This document shows positions 1-7,445 of a stretch of 64,000 nucleotides of DNA, piece after piece. The translations under genes were made by a program, and so were the position numbers. This DNA comes from Pelagibacterium luteolum (GTDB taxonomy: Bacteria > Pseudomonadota > Alphaproteobacteria > Rhizobiales > Devosiaceae). The notes under the pieces are model-generated. The model saw only the letters and a program-made list of their open reading frames with translations. It searched no databases and was not told the DNA's origin. The stretch's first letter is position 1; each line of letters begins with the position of its first letter. The stretch spans positions 1-64,000 of the forward strand of contig NZ_FNCS01000005.1 of the NCBI RefSeq assembly GCF_900100665.1. Reading direction: 5' to 3'.

Positions 1-385
1 GCCATGTTCGGACCCCAGCCTCTAGCTGCCCAGAGCCTCAGACGAATCCATCAAGTCTCACCACGCGCGTCCCTCCCGCGAAGCGGGTTCGTGCAGGGGG
101 TCGACTGCGGAATGGCGGCTTTCGCCAATTCCTGCTCGGAAGCGGACAGGCGACAACCGGCCCAAAACTCGCCTTCAGCGCAGCGATCAATATGGCCACC
201 GCTCCCGCGAGGTTACCTTTGAACCTCCTCTTACCTTATCGAAAGAGGCAAGAGGTTCGGAGAATATCGCCACGCAGAGAGCAGACCGAGGATTGCAGTG
301 GTACGGCTCAGTTAACAGCATATCACGTGGATCGGCGGGGATGTTCGCATGCCGCTTCATTCAGAGAATGATTTCATGGGAAGAA
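1..385. other. Left edge, no gene recognised
   Basis: No convincing coding region was seen here. A 72-codon open frame at 4-222 has no family resemblance and no clear ribosome site. A stem can be drawn with GAACCTC at 221-227 pairing with GAGGTTC near 252-258, enclosing a smaller CTCTT/AAGAG pairing. It lacks a following T-run, so I do not call it a terminator. Confidence 0.5.
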
Positions 386-475
386 TGGCGGAGAGGAAGG
401 GATTCGAACCCTCGAGACAGTTACCCGCCTACGCCCTTAGCAGGGGCGCGCCTTCGACCACTCGGCCACCTCTCC
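386..475 (-). tRNA. tRNA-Ser (anticodon GCU)
   Basis: A 90-base class II tRNA can be read on the minus strand. The acceptor stem pairs GGAGAGG at the 5' end (469-475) with CCTCTCC (390-396), followed by discriminator G and an encoded CCA at 386-388. The T-loop GGTTCGAATCC is intact. The anticodon loop reads CTGCTAA, giving GCU (serine AGC/AGU codons). The long variable arm is as expected for serine. It stands alone with no neighbouring tRNA. Confidence 0.96.
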
Positions 476-575
476 GAGGCGGGTGGTAGCCCGGATGATG
501 GCGGCAGTGCAAGGGGTTTTTCCCGCTATCGGCACAAAAGTGGTCTCCCCAGCTATTCCGGCCAATCAAACTGTA

Positions 576-601
576 GGAACCCAGCTAAGGGGTTAAACGT
601 T
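576..601 (+). promoter_or_regulatory. EcfG-type general-stress promoter for the CsbD gene
   Basis: GGAAC at 576-580 is followed by exactly 17 bases and CGTT at 598-601. This matches the alphaproteobacterial general-stress sigma factor (EcfG) consensus GGAAC-N16/17-CGTT. It lies 31 bases before the start codon of a CsbD-family stress gene, where such a promoter would be expected. Seen directly: the motif and its spacing. Inferred: use by EcfG. Confidence 0.75.
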
Positions 602-631
602 CTTCATGCATAATCGCAAAGGAGAGCAAAA

Positions 632-835
632 ATGAATCGCGATCAGATGGAAGGCAACTGGAAACAGTTCACCGGCAAGGTCAAGGAACAGTGGGGCAAG
701 CTCACTGACGATGATCTCGATCAGGTTGCCGGCAAGCGCGAACAGCTCGAAGGCAAAATCCAGGAGCGCTACGGCAAGACCAAGGACGAAGCGCGTAAGG
801 ATGTTGACGATTGGTTCGACCGCAATCAGTGGTGA
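632..835 (+). CDS. CsbD-family stress response protein
   Basis: This small hydrophilic protein of 67 residues fits the CsbD family (DUF-type stress proteins, usually 60-70 residues). It begins MNRDQMEGNWKQF and carries the family's GKVKEQWGKLTDDDL segment and a second GKIQERYGKTKDEA segment. The biochemical role of CsbD proteins is unknown; they are induced by general stress. A good ribosome site (AAAGGAGAGC) precedes the ATG, and an EcfG-type promoter lies just upstream, which supports stress induction here. A strong hairpin terminator follows at once, so the gene is monocistronic. Confidence 0.93.
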   Translation: MNRDQMEGNWKQFTGKVKEQWGKLTDDDLDQVAGKREQLEGKIQERYGKTKDEARKDVDDWFDRNQW

Positions 836-856
836 GCCGTTGTAGGCTTTAAATAT

Positions 857-890
857 AAAGGCGGCACCTCGCGAAGGTGCCGCCTTTTTT
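857..890. terminator. Bidirectional terminator between csbD-like gene and GST gene
   Basis: The arms AAGGCGGCACCT and AGGTGCCGCCTT flank a short CGCGA loop. The plus strand then runs into TTTTTT, and the minus strand has a T-rich TTTATATTT tract. It can end transcription of both converging genes. Confidence 0.88.
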
Positions 891-893
891 GTT

Positions 894-1601
894 CTATTTG
901 GCGCGCTGATTAAACAGGACCTTTTGGGCGTCCTTGTCTTCTGCGAGGTTTATCTGCTGTTCCTCTGGTAGCTTGACCGCAAGGCCACGCGCGACGGCTG
1001 GACGGGCTTTCATCCTCTCCTGCCACGCCGCAACATTGGGAAACTCATTGAGGTCCATGCCTTGCTTTTCCCAACCGAGGGACCAGCTCAGCGTCGCCAT
1101 GTCGGCGATGGAATAGTCATCCGCAATGAATTGCTTGCTTTCGAGCTGCTTGTTGAGGACACCGTAGAGCCTGTGGGTTTCATTAACATAGCGGTCGATG
1201 GCATAGGGCAGTTTTTCCGGCGCGTACTGCTTGAAATGATGGTTCTGGCCGAGCATGGGACCAAAACCGCCCATCTGCCAGAACAGCCATTCGTCAACAA
1301 GCACGCGCGCACGCGGGTCTGTGGGATAGAACTTGCCGAATTTCTCAGCGAGATATTTCAGGATCGCACCGGACTCAAAAACCGAGATTGGCTGACCACC
1401 CGGCCCTTCCGGATCAACGATCGCGGGAATCTTGTTATTGGGCGAGACCGCCAGAAACTCTGGCTTGAATTGGTCGCCCTTGCCGATGTGGATCGGGTGA
1501 ACATCGTAATTAACCCCAAGTTCCTCGAGCATGATCGAAATCTTGTGCCCGTTAGGCGTGGGGAAATAATAAAGATCGATCGGCTTTGTCTGCTCGGTCA
1601 T
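894..1601 (-). CDS. Glutathione S-transferase family protein (YfcG/Ure2p-like)
   Basis: The 235-residue protein has a thioredoxin-fold N-terminal domain (about residues 8-95, with PNGHKISIMLEELG and FESGAILKYLAE) and an all-helical C-terminal domain. The segment GPMLGQNHHF is typical of the YfcG/YghU/Ure2p group, which act more as glutathione-dependent disulfide oxidoreductases than as classical conjugating enzymes. The Asn in PNGHK sits where that group binds glutathione thiol. AGGAG lies 7 bases before the ATG. Expected to be cytoplasmic. The exact substrate cannot be told from sequence. It shares a terminator with the preceding stress gene but is transcribed toward it. Confidence 0.9.
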   Translation of the reverse strand: MTEQTKPIDLYYFPTPNGHKISIMLEELGVNYDVHPIHIGKGDQFKPEFLAVSPNNKIPAIVDPEGPGGQPISVFESGAILKYLAEKFGKFYPTDPRARVLVDEWLFWQMGGFGPMLGQNHHFKQYAPEKLPYAIDRYVNETHRLYGVLNKQLESKQFIADDYSIADMATLSWSLGWEKQGMDLNEFPNVAAWQERMKARPAVARGLAVKLPEEQQINLAEDKDAQKVLFNQRAK

Positions 1602-1708
1602 GATGGCTCCTGAAGCTTTAAGAATTGAGCCGCGACTTCATCGTAATTTGACGATGGATGCAAGCCCTCTCGAACCGGCTCTTCAGAGAAGAACCGGTTC
1701 GGCAGACA

Positions 1709-2152
1709 TTATTGCGGGTTGGCGATCACCATATGCGGTTCGCCGTCACTTGTACGACTGGGTGAGATGCCGTTCCGGGTAACCGTAGCATCCACGCGGT
1801 GGCGGAACGCTGAGAAACTGTCGAACGTCACCACGTCCACGGGTTCATCGAACTGGATCGTGAGTTTGAACATATCCCCTGCCCCAAGCGCAGCGACGCC
1901 GATGATAGTGCCGGTGAACTTCTGCTTGAGAAAGGTGCCCTCGATCCGCTGGCTGACTGCAAAAGCCGGCCCGCGTGTGACTGGCAAAACGCCGGCGGCG
2001 GTGTTCCAGTCCCTAAAGCCGTGAAACCGAGCAACCATCTCGAGAGATTGCGCATGAGAGATCGGGCGCCCGGCGTCGAGCTGCGCGGCGCGGTATTCGC
2101 GGGCCTCGGTCTTGAGGTCGGACGTGGTCAGATGGGATGCAGGTTTACGCAT
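1709..2152 (-). CDS. Glyoxalase-superfamily-related protein of unknown function
   Basis: This 147-residue protein resembles small proteins annotated as glyoxalase-related in Rhizobiales. The N-terminal part (about 10-60) has the SHAQSLEMVARFHGFRDWNT motif, and the C-terminal half has FDEPVDVVTFDSF and TSDGEPHMV. I chose the ATG at 2152 because GGAGA lies 7 bases before it; a longer frame upstream adds 19 unlikely residues. No signal peptide or membrane segment is seen. The family has no established reaction that I can name. The catalytic glyoxalase metal ligands are not evident, so the name describes ancestry, not activity. Confidence 0.7.
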   Translation of the reverse strand: MRKPASHLTTSDLKTEAREYRAAQLDAGRPISHAQSLEMVARFHGFRDWNTAAGVLPVTRGPAFAVSQRIEGTFLKQKFTGTIIGVAALGAGDMFKLTIQFDEPVDVVTFDSFSAFRHRVDATVTRNGISPSRTSDGEPHMVIANPQ

Positions 2153-2440
2153 CGTCTTGTCTCCACGGCGGATTTCGTCTTGGGAGCCCGCATTGCCAAG
2201 CACCGCCAATAGATTGGACGATGATTGAGTGTCGCGCGGCCCCGAAAATCGGGGTTGGCGTGGAAGACTTCACCTCAGGGCAAATGCCCCGCGGACGGCT
2301 GGCGCTTCAACCAAGCGCTGAGATAGGCGCGGGTCAGGCGGAAGTCAATTGCATTGCCATCATGCGGAAATTGCATGGGAAGTGGTGGCGGCAGATGTGA
2401 AAGCCGTTATGGTCCGGCGAAAATCTTCCGGGGTTCAATC

Positions 2441-3205
2441 GTGACATTCATATTGCTTTTCGCCGCCGGCCTTTTGGGCGGGATGATCAACTCGCTCGCT
2501 GGTGGAGGGTCCTTCGTTATCTTTCCCGCATTGCTGTTTGCCGGCGTGCCACCGGTTCTAGCCAATGCGTCAAATACCTATGCCTGCCTGCCCGGCTATG
2601 TCAGTGGTGCCGTAGGGTATTGGCGACACATAGCGCCCTATCGCGAAAAGCTCATCGGCTATTCGATGATCGGTTTGGTCGGTGGCTATCTCGGCGCCGA
2701 GGCGTTGATGCGGATTTCGGACGCCCAGTTCTCGGTGATTATCCCATGGCTTATGGCATTTGCGGTGACGATCTATATCTTTGGAACCCGGATCAACCGC
2801 TGGCTGGCTTCGCGCTCGTCAGGCTCTCGCCACGCGGCGCGCGCGGGCGCGATTGGGCTGGGGCTGTTGCTGCTTGCCATCAGCTTCTATGGCGGGTTTT
2901 TCAATGCCGGGCTAGGGATCGTGCTTTTGGCGTGGCTGGCGCTCGCGGGCTATACAGACGTCCACGCGATGAATGGGCTCAAGCTCCTGATATCGGTCGT
3001 GGTGTCAGTCGCAGCAGTGGTTCGCTTCGCGTTGACCGGATCGATCGCCTGGGTTGAAGGGTCGGTCGCGCTGGCAGGCGCCGTGGTCGGCGGATTTGCG
3101 GCGGCCTATTTTTCGCACCTCGTTCCAGCCAAAATGATCCGAGGATTTGTGATCGTTTATGGCGTCGGGCTGACGCTTTATTTCTTCTGGACCACCTACT
3201 CCTGA
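2441..3205 (+). CDS. TauE/SafE family sulfite (anion) exporter
   Basis: A 254-residue integral membrane protein with about eight hydrophobic segments. It starts with the family's GLLGGMINSLAGGGSFVIFP motif (about residues 8-27), and a second family repeat, FYGGFFNAGLGIVLL, occurs in the middle. TauE/SafE (COG0730) proteins move sulfite, sulfonates or other small organic anions across the inner membrane. The GTG at 2441 is preferred because the frame upstream of it has no membrane-protein character. It converges with and overlaps the next gene by 10 bases. The substrate is unknown. Confidence 0.88.
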   Translation: MTFILLFAAGLLGGMINSLAGGGSFVIFPALLFAGVPPVLANASNTYACLPGYVSGAVGYWRHIAPYREKLIGYSMIGLVGGYLGAEALMRISDAQFSVIIPWLMAFAVTIYIFGTRINRWLASRSSGSRHAARAGAIGLGLLLLAISFYGGFFNAGLGIVLLAWLALAGYTDVHAMNGLKLLISVVVSVAAVVRFALTGSIAWVEGSVALAGAVVGGFAAAYFSHLVPAKMIRGFVIVYGVGLTLYFFWTTYS

Positions 3206-4188
3206 GCCGGGGCGAGGAACATGTCGTCCAGAACTTCGGTGGCGCATTGATTGGTGAGATCGAGCAGCAGGCTTTCCTCGTCATCGGTGCGCTCGGGCGT
3301 TTCGAGCAGCGGCCAGAGATCGTCGCTCTCGATGCGCTCCAGAGTGCAGGCGCAATAGGCCGTGCAATAGGCCGGATCGCCTGCGGAACTGCTGCAAGTG
3401 GTTTCGCAGCTGCCGATGAAGTTGTCGGCGCGGCGGGCATCGGCTGCGCCGGTCAAGGATGCGAGGCCCATGAGCGCGCCCAACATGATGGGCTGATGCA
3501 ACACGTAAATCACAAGGCTCCAGCGGCCCAGTTTTGCCAGGACGCGGGCTGGCGCGTTTGAGCCCTTAATGGCGGCGATTTTTGTGACGAACCCTGTGGC
3601 GAGGGCTACGCGCGTGGCAACGATGCCAGCGAGGGCAACACCCAGCCATGGGAATATCGGGACCAAGTCCTCACTGGGCGGGGGGACGTCCCATAATCCG
3701 ACCCAAGACCATATTTTTTCGCCGAAGATGGGGCTTTGGACGAAAAGGGGCATTGCAATCAGCACGATAGCTGTGAGTGCGACGAGAACGATGGGTGCGC
3801 GCAGGAAGGCGAGGCCGATCAGGCTGAAGGCTGCGATGGCGTGGAGGACTCCGAAATAAACGAAGGTTTGCGGTGAAAACGCATAGGTGCCTGCGGTGAC
3901 GATCAGGGCGGCGCCGAGGATCATCGCAAAGCGGCGCGAGAAGGCGTTCCAGCGGATGCGCTCGCCATGGGCCAAGGTGAGCGACACTCCAGTGAGGAAT
4001 ATGAACGTCCCGACAATGGATTTCTGGAAGATAACCCAAGGGGTTGACTGGGTGGGATCGAAGTTGATGAAGCCAAGGGAGGCGATGTCCCAGGTGAAGT
4101 GGTAGATCACCATGGCGACGATCGCGACACCGCGCGCGATGTCGATAGCGGCAATGCGCGGGCGGGATGCGGGGGCTAGAGCGGTCAT
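3196..4188 (-). CDS. DUF1624 / heparan-alpha-glucosaminide N-acetyltransferase-like membrane protein with Cys-rich tail
   Basis: A 330-residue protein whose first 250 residues look like the HGSNAT catalytic family (DUF1624): IDIARGVAIVAMVIYHFTWD near the N terminus, then seven to eight membrane segments and HQPIMLG. Such proteins transfer acyl groups across a membrane onto extracytoplasmic acceptors, but bacterial substrates are mostly unknown. The last 80 residues are unusual: a hydrophilic tail with cysteines spaced CX3C-X9-CX3CXC plus one more Cys. It is translationally coupled to the upstream molybdopterin oxidoreductase (ATGA overlap at 4185-4188), and its 3' end overlaps tauE by 10 bases. 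Confidence 0.8.
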   Translation of the reverse strand: MTALAPASRPRIAAIDIARGVAIVAMVIYHFTWDIASLGFINFDPTQSTPWVIFQKSIVGTFIFLTGVSLTLAHGERIRWNAFSRRFAMILGAALIVTAGTYAFSPQTFVYFGVLHAIAAFSLIGLAFLRAPIVLVALTAIVLIAMPLFVQSPIFGEKIWSWVGLWDVPPPSEDLVPIFPWLGVALAGIVATRVALATGFVTKIAAIKGSNAPARVLAKLGRWSLVIYVLHQPIMLGALMGLASLTGAADARRADNFIGSCETTCSSSAGDPAYCTAYCACTLERIESDDLWPLLETPERTDDEESLLLDLTNQCATEVLDDMFLAPAQE

Positions 4189-6281
4189 ATCTGTGATGCC
4201 CGGACCCAGACGGCGGCATCGTGAAAGGCCGCTCCACCGAATGGCTTGACGGGATCAGAACCGATCAAGACGTTGATTCCCCTGCCCTTTCTATGTGCCT
4301 TGTGCGGATGGAGTCCCTCGGCGACGACGACACCGGTCTGCAGGCCGTCGAAAATGCGCAGGGTGAGTTCGACCTCACCGCGGTGGTTGCCGATGGTCAC
4401 GGCGTCGCCATTTTCCAGGCCCTGACGGAGTGCGTCCTCGGGGTGCATCAGGAGCGAAGGAGTGCCCTCGCGCTTCTGGCTTCCCGGCGTTTCGATGAAG
4501 GTGGAGTTCAAGAAAGTCCTTGCGGGTGAAGTGGTTAGGCGGAAGGGGACGTCATCAGAGGTGGGTTCGTTCCAGTCGCAATAGCTCACAACATCGGGCA
4601 TGTCGGCGGGATCGCACACCCATTGGACGCCGCGCTTGATGCGGGTGGCTTCCCAATCGGGATGGAAGCGGAATTTGCCATCGGCCCAGGCGAAGCCATT
4701 GATGTAGCGGGACTTTTCATCCGGCAATGCGCGGTCGACGAAGCCGGTTTTTTCGATCTCATCGAGATCGCCATAGTGAGATCGCTCGAATACGCTGGCC
4801 ACCAGTTCGCGATCTGTTTTTAGCGAGACCGCAGACGGGGCATCAACTCTTTTGGCTATCTCATTGATAACGAAGTGGTTCGGCTTTGCCTCGCCGGGCG
4901 CTTCGAGGATTTTGGGGCCATAGAGGACGCGGGTGTGGCCGCCTCTTGTGTAGTAATCATTGTGCTCGGTGAACATCGTGGCAGGCAGAACGATGTCGGC
5001 CATCTCGGCCGTCTCGGTCATGAACTGCTCGTGGACGACGGTGAAAAGGTCTTCTCTTTCAAAGCCTTGGCGGGTGAGATTGTGATCGGGAGTCACAACC
5101 ATCGGGTTGGTGTTCTGGATCAGAAGAGCTTTCACCGGGGTGTCGGTCTTGAGCGCTTCGGGGTCGCCGGTGAGGACGGCGCCGATACGGCACATATCGA
5201 TTTCGCGCACGCCCGGCGTCGCCAGGGAGGCGCCGGTGATTTCGGACTTGTCGAGTGCCCAAGTGCCTGAATTTGAATGGAAAGCGCCGCCGCCGCGATA
5301 CTGCCACGCACCGATCATGGCGGGGATGCAAAGCGCGGCGTGCATGTTTGTGGCGCCGTTGCGCTGGCGCGAAAAGCCATAGCCCAAGCGGAAATAGCTG
5401 CGCGGATTCTTGCCGACGAGATGGGCGAACTCTTCAATCTGCGCGACGCTCAAACCGGTGCGCATATGTGCCCATATTGGTGTCGAGTTCTGGATATGTG
5501 CTTCTGTTCGGAGGTTGAGATCTGTGTGTTGTGCAAGATAAGCGCGGTCAGCCAGACCATCCCGCAGCAAAACGTGCATCACGGCGAGAGCGAGCGCCCC
5601 GTCACTGCCCGGACGGATGAGCAACTGCAGATCGGCCTGCTCCATTGTCGCGGTGCGATAGATGTCGACGACGACAATCTTCGCACCCCGCTCGCGGCGG
5701 GCGCGGATGGCGTGCGTCATGACGTTGATCTGGGTGTTGACCGGATTGGTGCCCCAGATGACGACGCAATCGCTTTCGGCCATCTGCTCTGGATTGGTGC
5801 CGGTGAGCAAACCCGTGCCGGCGATGTAGCCGGTCCATGAGATCATCGTGCAGATGGTGTCGTATTGACCGGAATAAGCCTTGGCGTGGCGCAGGCGGTC
5901 GATGCCGTCGCGGTGCACATGGCCCATGGTGCCGGCGTAGTAATAGGGCCAGATGGCTTCGGGGCCGAACGCGGCTTCGATGTCGAGGAAGCGGCGGCCG
6001 ATTTCGTCCAGCGCCTCGTCCCAAGAGATGCGTTCGAACTGGCCCGAGCCTTTGGAGCCTGTGCGGCGGAGCGGGTACAGGAGGCGATCGGGGTGATGAG
6101 CGCGCTCGGCATAGCGGGCGACTTTTTCGCAGATGATGCCTGCGGTGTACGGATCGTCCTTCGCGCCGCGGACGCGTCCGATGGTGCCGTTATCGAGCAC
6201 CTCGACGTCAAGCGCGCAGGTAGACGGGCAATCGTGGGGGCAGACTGTGCGGGCGGTGCGGAGGACGAGTGGCTTGTTCAT
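4185..6281 (-). CDS. Molybdopterin-dependent oxidoreductase (bis-MGD, DMSO reductase family)
   Basis: The 698-residue protein begins with a [4Fe-4S] motif: C14, C18, C22 and C51 (CPHDCPSTC ... GIICEK). The molybdopterin oxidoreductase domain follows, with YYAGTMGHVHRDG, WGTNPVNTQ and VVVDIYRT, and then a C-terminal molydopterin-dinucleotide-binding domain (about 575-698). There is no twin-arginine signal, so it should be cytoplasmic. No electron-transfer or membrane-anchor subunit lies nearby. The closest match in style is the group of soluble oxidoreductases related to BisC and formate dehydrogenase alpha; the substrate cannot be assigned. No good ribosome site is visible before the ATG. Coupled to the acyltransferase gene downstream. 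Confidence 0.9.
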   Translation of the reverse strand: MNKPLVLRTARTVCPHDCPSTCALDVEVLDNGTIGRVRGAKDDPYTAGIICEKVARYAERAHHPDRLLYPLRRTGSKGSGQFERISWDEALDEIGRRFLDIEAAFGPEAIWPYYYAGTMGHVHRDGIDRLRHAKAYSGQYDTICTMISWTGYIAGTGLLTGTNPEQMAESDCVVIWGTNPVNTQINVMTHAIRARRERGAKIVVVDIYRTATMEQADLQLLIRPGSDGALALAVMHVLLRDGLADRAYLAQHTDLNLRTEAHIQNSTPIWAHMRTGLSVAQIEEFAHLVGKNPRSYFRLGYGFSRQRNGATNMHAALCIPAMIGAWQYRGGGAFHSNSGTWALDKSEITGASLATPGVREIDMCRIGAVLTGDPEALKTDTPVKALLIQNTNPMVVTPDHNLTRQGFEREDLFTVVHEQFMTETAEMADIVLPATMFTEHNDYYTRGGHTRVLYGPKILEAPGEAKPNHFVINEIAKRVDAPSAVSLKTDRELVASVFERSHYGDLDEIEKTGFVDRALPDEKSRYINGFAWADGKFRFHPDWEATRIKRGVQWVCDPADMPDVVSYCDWNEPTSDDVPFRLTTSPARTFLNSTFIETPGSQKREGTPSLLMHPEDALRQGLENGDAVTIGNHRGEVELTLRIFDGLQTGVVVAEGLHPHKAHRKGRGINVLIGSDPVKPFGGAAFHDAAVWVRASQI

Positions 6282-6468
6282 TCATCGACTGTTCATGCTG
6301 GTTGGCGGCGATAATAGGGCCTGCGGGGGCAGATGTCAGCCATAGAGGCGAAGTTGCAACACATTGATTGCGATTGCCAAATTGGCTGGAACGAACACAT
6401 TGGGACCGCAATTTAGCCCACACGGCCATAGTTCATGGCGGTTTCGACAACACCCGGAGGGATATTCG

Positions 6469-7221
6469 ATGGGCACCAAGTTTTTCACGTTTTCCGCACT
6501 GACTGCCGCTTTGCTGGTCAGTGGCTGCTCGAGCACATCGCCTGGACCTGGACCCGCGCCGCAGCCGTCGCCGCTGACTTATTCGGCTTTGCAGATGCAG
6601 AACGGCTCCAGCTCGACGCGCACGGGTACAGGTACGATCAGCGGGTCGCCCCAGAACGCTACCGTCGAGGTTGCAGGGGCCACATACAATTTCAATCGCT
6701 CCACCGGTCCGGACACGTCATATCGTGGCGTCGACGCTTACGCCTATCCAACAAGCTCCAATAATGATGGGGCTATTCTCTATGTCGGCGACCATACGCA
6801 AGCGGCGCTGATTGCCGATAATACTGTCAATCAGCAGGCTGTCGTCGTTCTCAACGGCAACAGGACATCCGCCTCGAGCATGCCGACACAGACGGCCGTT
6901 TATGATGGTCTGTGGTCGCTCTCGAGATCTACTGGTGGCACCAGTGCCGCCGGACAGTTCGCTGCGGGGGTTAATTTCGATAGCCGTACCTATTCGATGG
7001 ACCTGTACGATTCAAACACCCTCGTTGGTGGCGGATCTGGGGTCGTTCGCGGAACCGGATTTACGGGTGATTTGCAGACATTCGCAAATTCTGGCTTTGC
7101 ATCGGATAACGGTGTCGATGGACAGTTCTATGGCCCTGGGGCCGCAGAAATGGGCGGGCTGATCAGCGGTCAGTCTGGCAATGCCGCCACCGCTGGTGCG
7201 CTCGTTGGTACTAAACGCTGA
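6469..7221 (+). CDS. Surface lipoprotein with transferrin-binding-protein-like C-terminal barrel (putative Slam cargo)
   Basis: A 250-residue lipoprotein: MGTKFFTFSALTAALLVSGC ends in a lipobox with acylated C20, followed by a Ser/Pro-rich linker. The last 115 residues resemble the small TbpB/HpuA/hemophilin-type beta barrel: TAVYDGLWSLSRS starts it, and VDGQFYGPGAAEMGGLISG with a final GALVGTKR closes it. Related proteins bind transferrin, haemoglobin, haem or other host ligands; here the ligand is unknown. I chose the ATG at 6469 because CGGAGGG lies just before it. The next gene downstream encodes a Slam-like exporter, the usual partner of this lipoprotein type. Confidence 0.85.
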   Translation: MGTKFFTFSALTAALLVSGCSSTSPGPGPAPQPSPLTYSALQMQNGSSSTRTGTGTISGSPQNATVEVAGATYNFNRSTGPDTSYRGVDAYAYPTSSNNDGAILYVGDHTQAALIADNTVNQQAVVVLNGNRTSASSMPTQTAVYDGLWSLSRSTGGTSAAGQFAAGVNFDSRTYSMDLYDSNTLVGGGSGVVRGTGFTGDLQTFANSGFASDNGVDGQFYGPGAAEMGGLISGQSGNAATAGALVGTKR

Positions 7222-7267
7222 TCTGCGGTCCACTTTAGCGCTCGCGCCTTAGCCGTCTCTGTGACTG

Positions 7268-7291
7268 GACCCCGGGAATAAATCCCGGGGT
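7268..7291. repeat. Inverted repeat after the lipoprotein gene
   Basis: CCCGGG is repeated in inverted orientation around AATAAAT (ACCCCGGGAATAAATCCCGGGG). There is no T-run after it. The surrounding words, with a downstream GGATGATGTCGGGGTGAC, resemble degenerate intergenic repeat debris also seen at 8820-9130. Confidence 0.5.
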
Positions 7292-7445
7292 GAAGGAGCG
7301 TAGGGATGATGTCGGGGTGACCTATATGCGTGGAGCACGGAGGTGGTTTGGCCTTTAAGATGCACTTGGGTTTGCGGCGTGTTTTCAAGAGTTCTGGTGG
7401 CGCGTATGCGCGCCGCTTTTTGTTGAGTAATTTACAGTAAGGTCC

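Noticed and set aside
4-222. 72-codon frame at the left edge
   Set aside because: No similarity, no ribosome site, and composition unlike a protein.
4185-6281. Assignment of the molybdoenzyme to nitrate reductase, formate dehydrogenase or biotin sulfoxide reductase
   Set aside because: The sequence supports only the bis-MGD superfamily with a [4Fe-4S] motif; no partner genes allow a narrower name.
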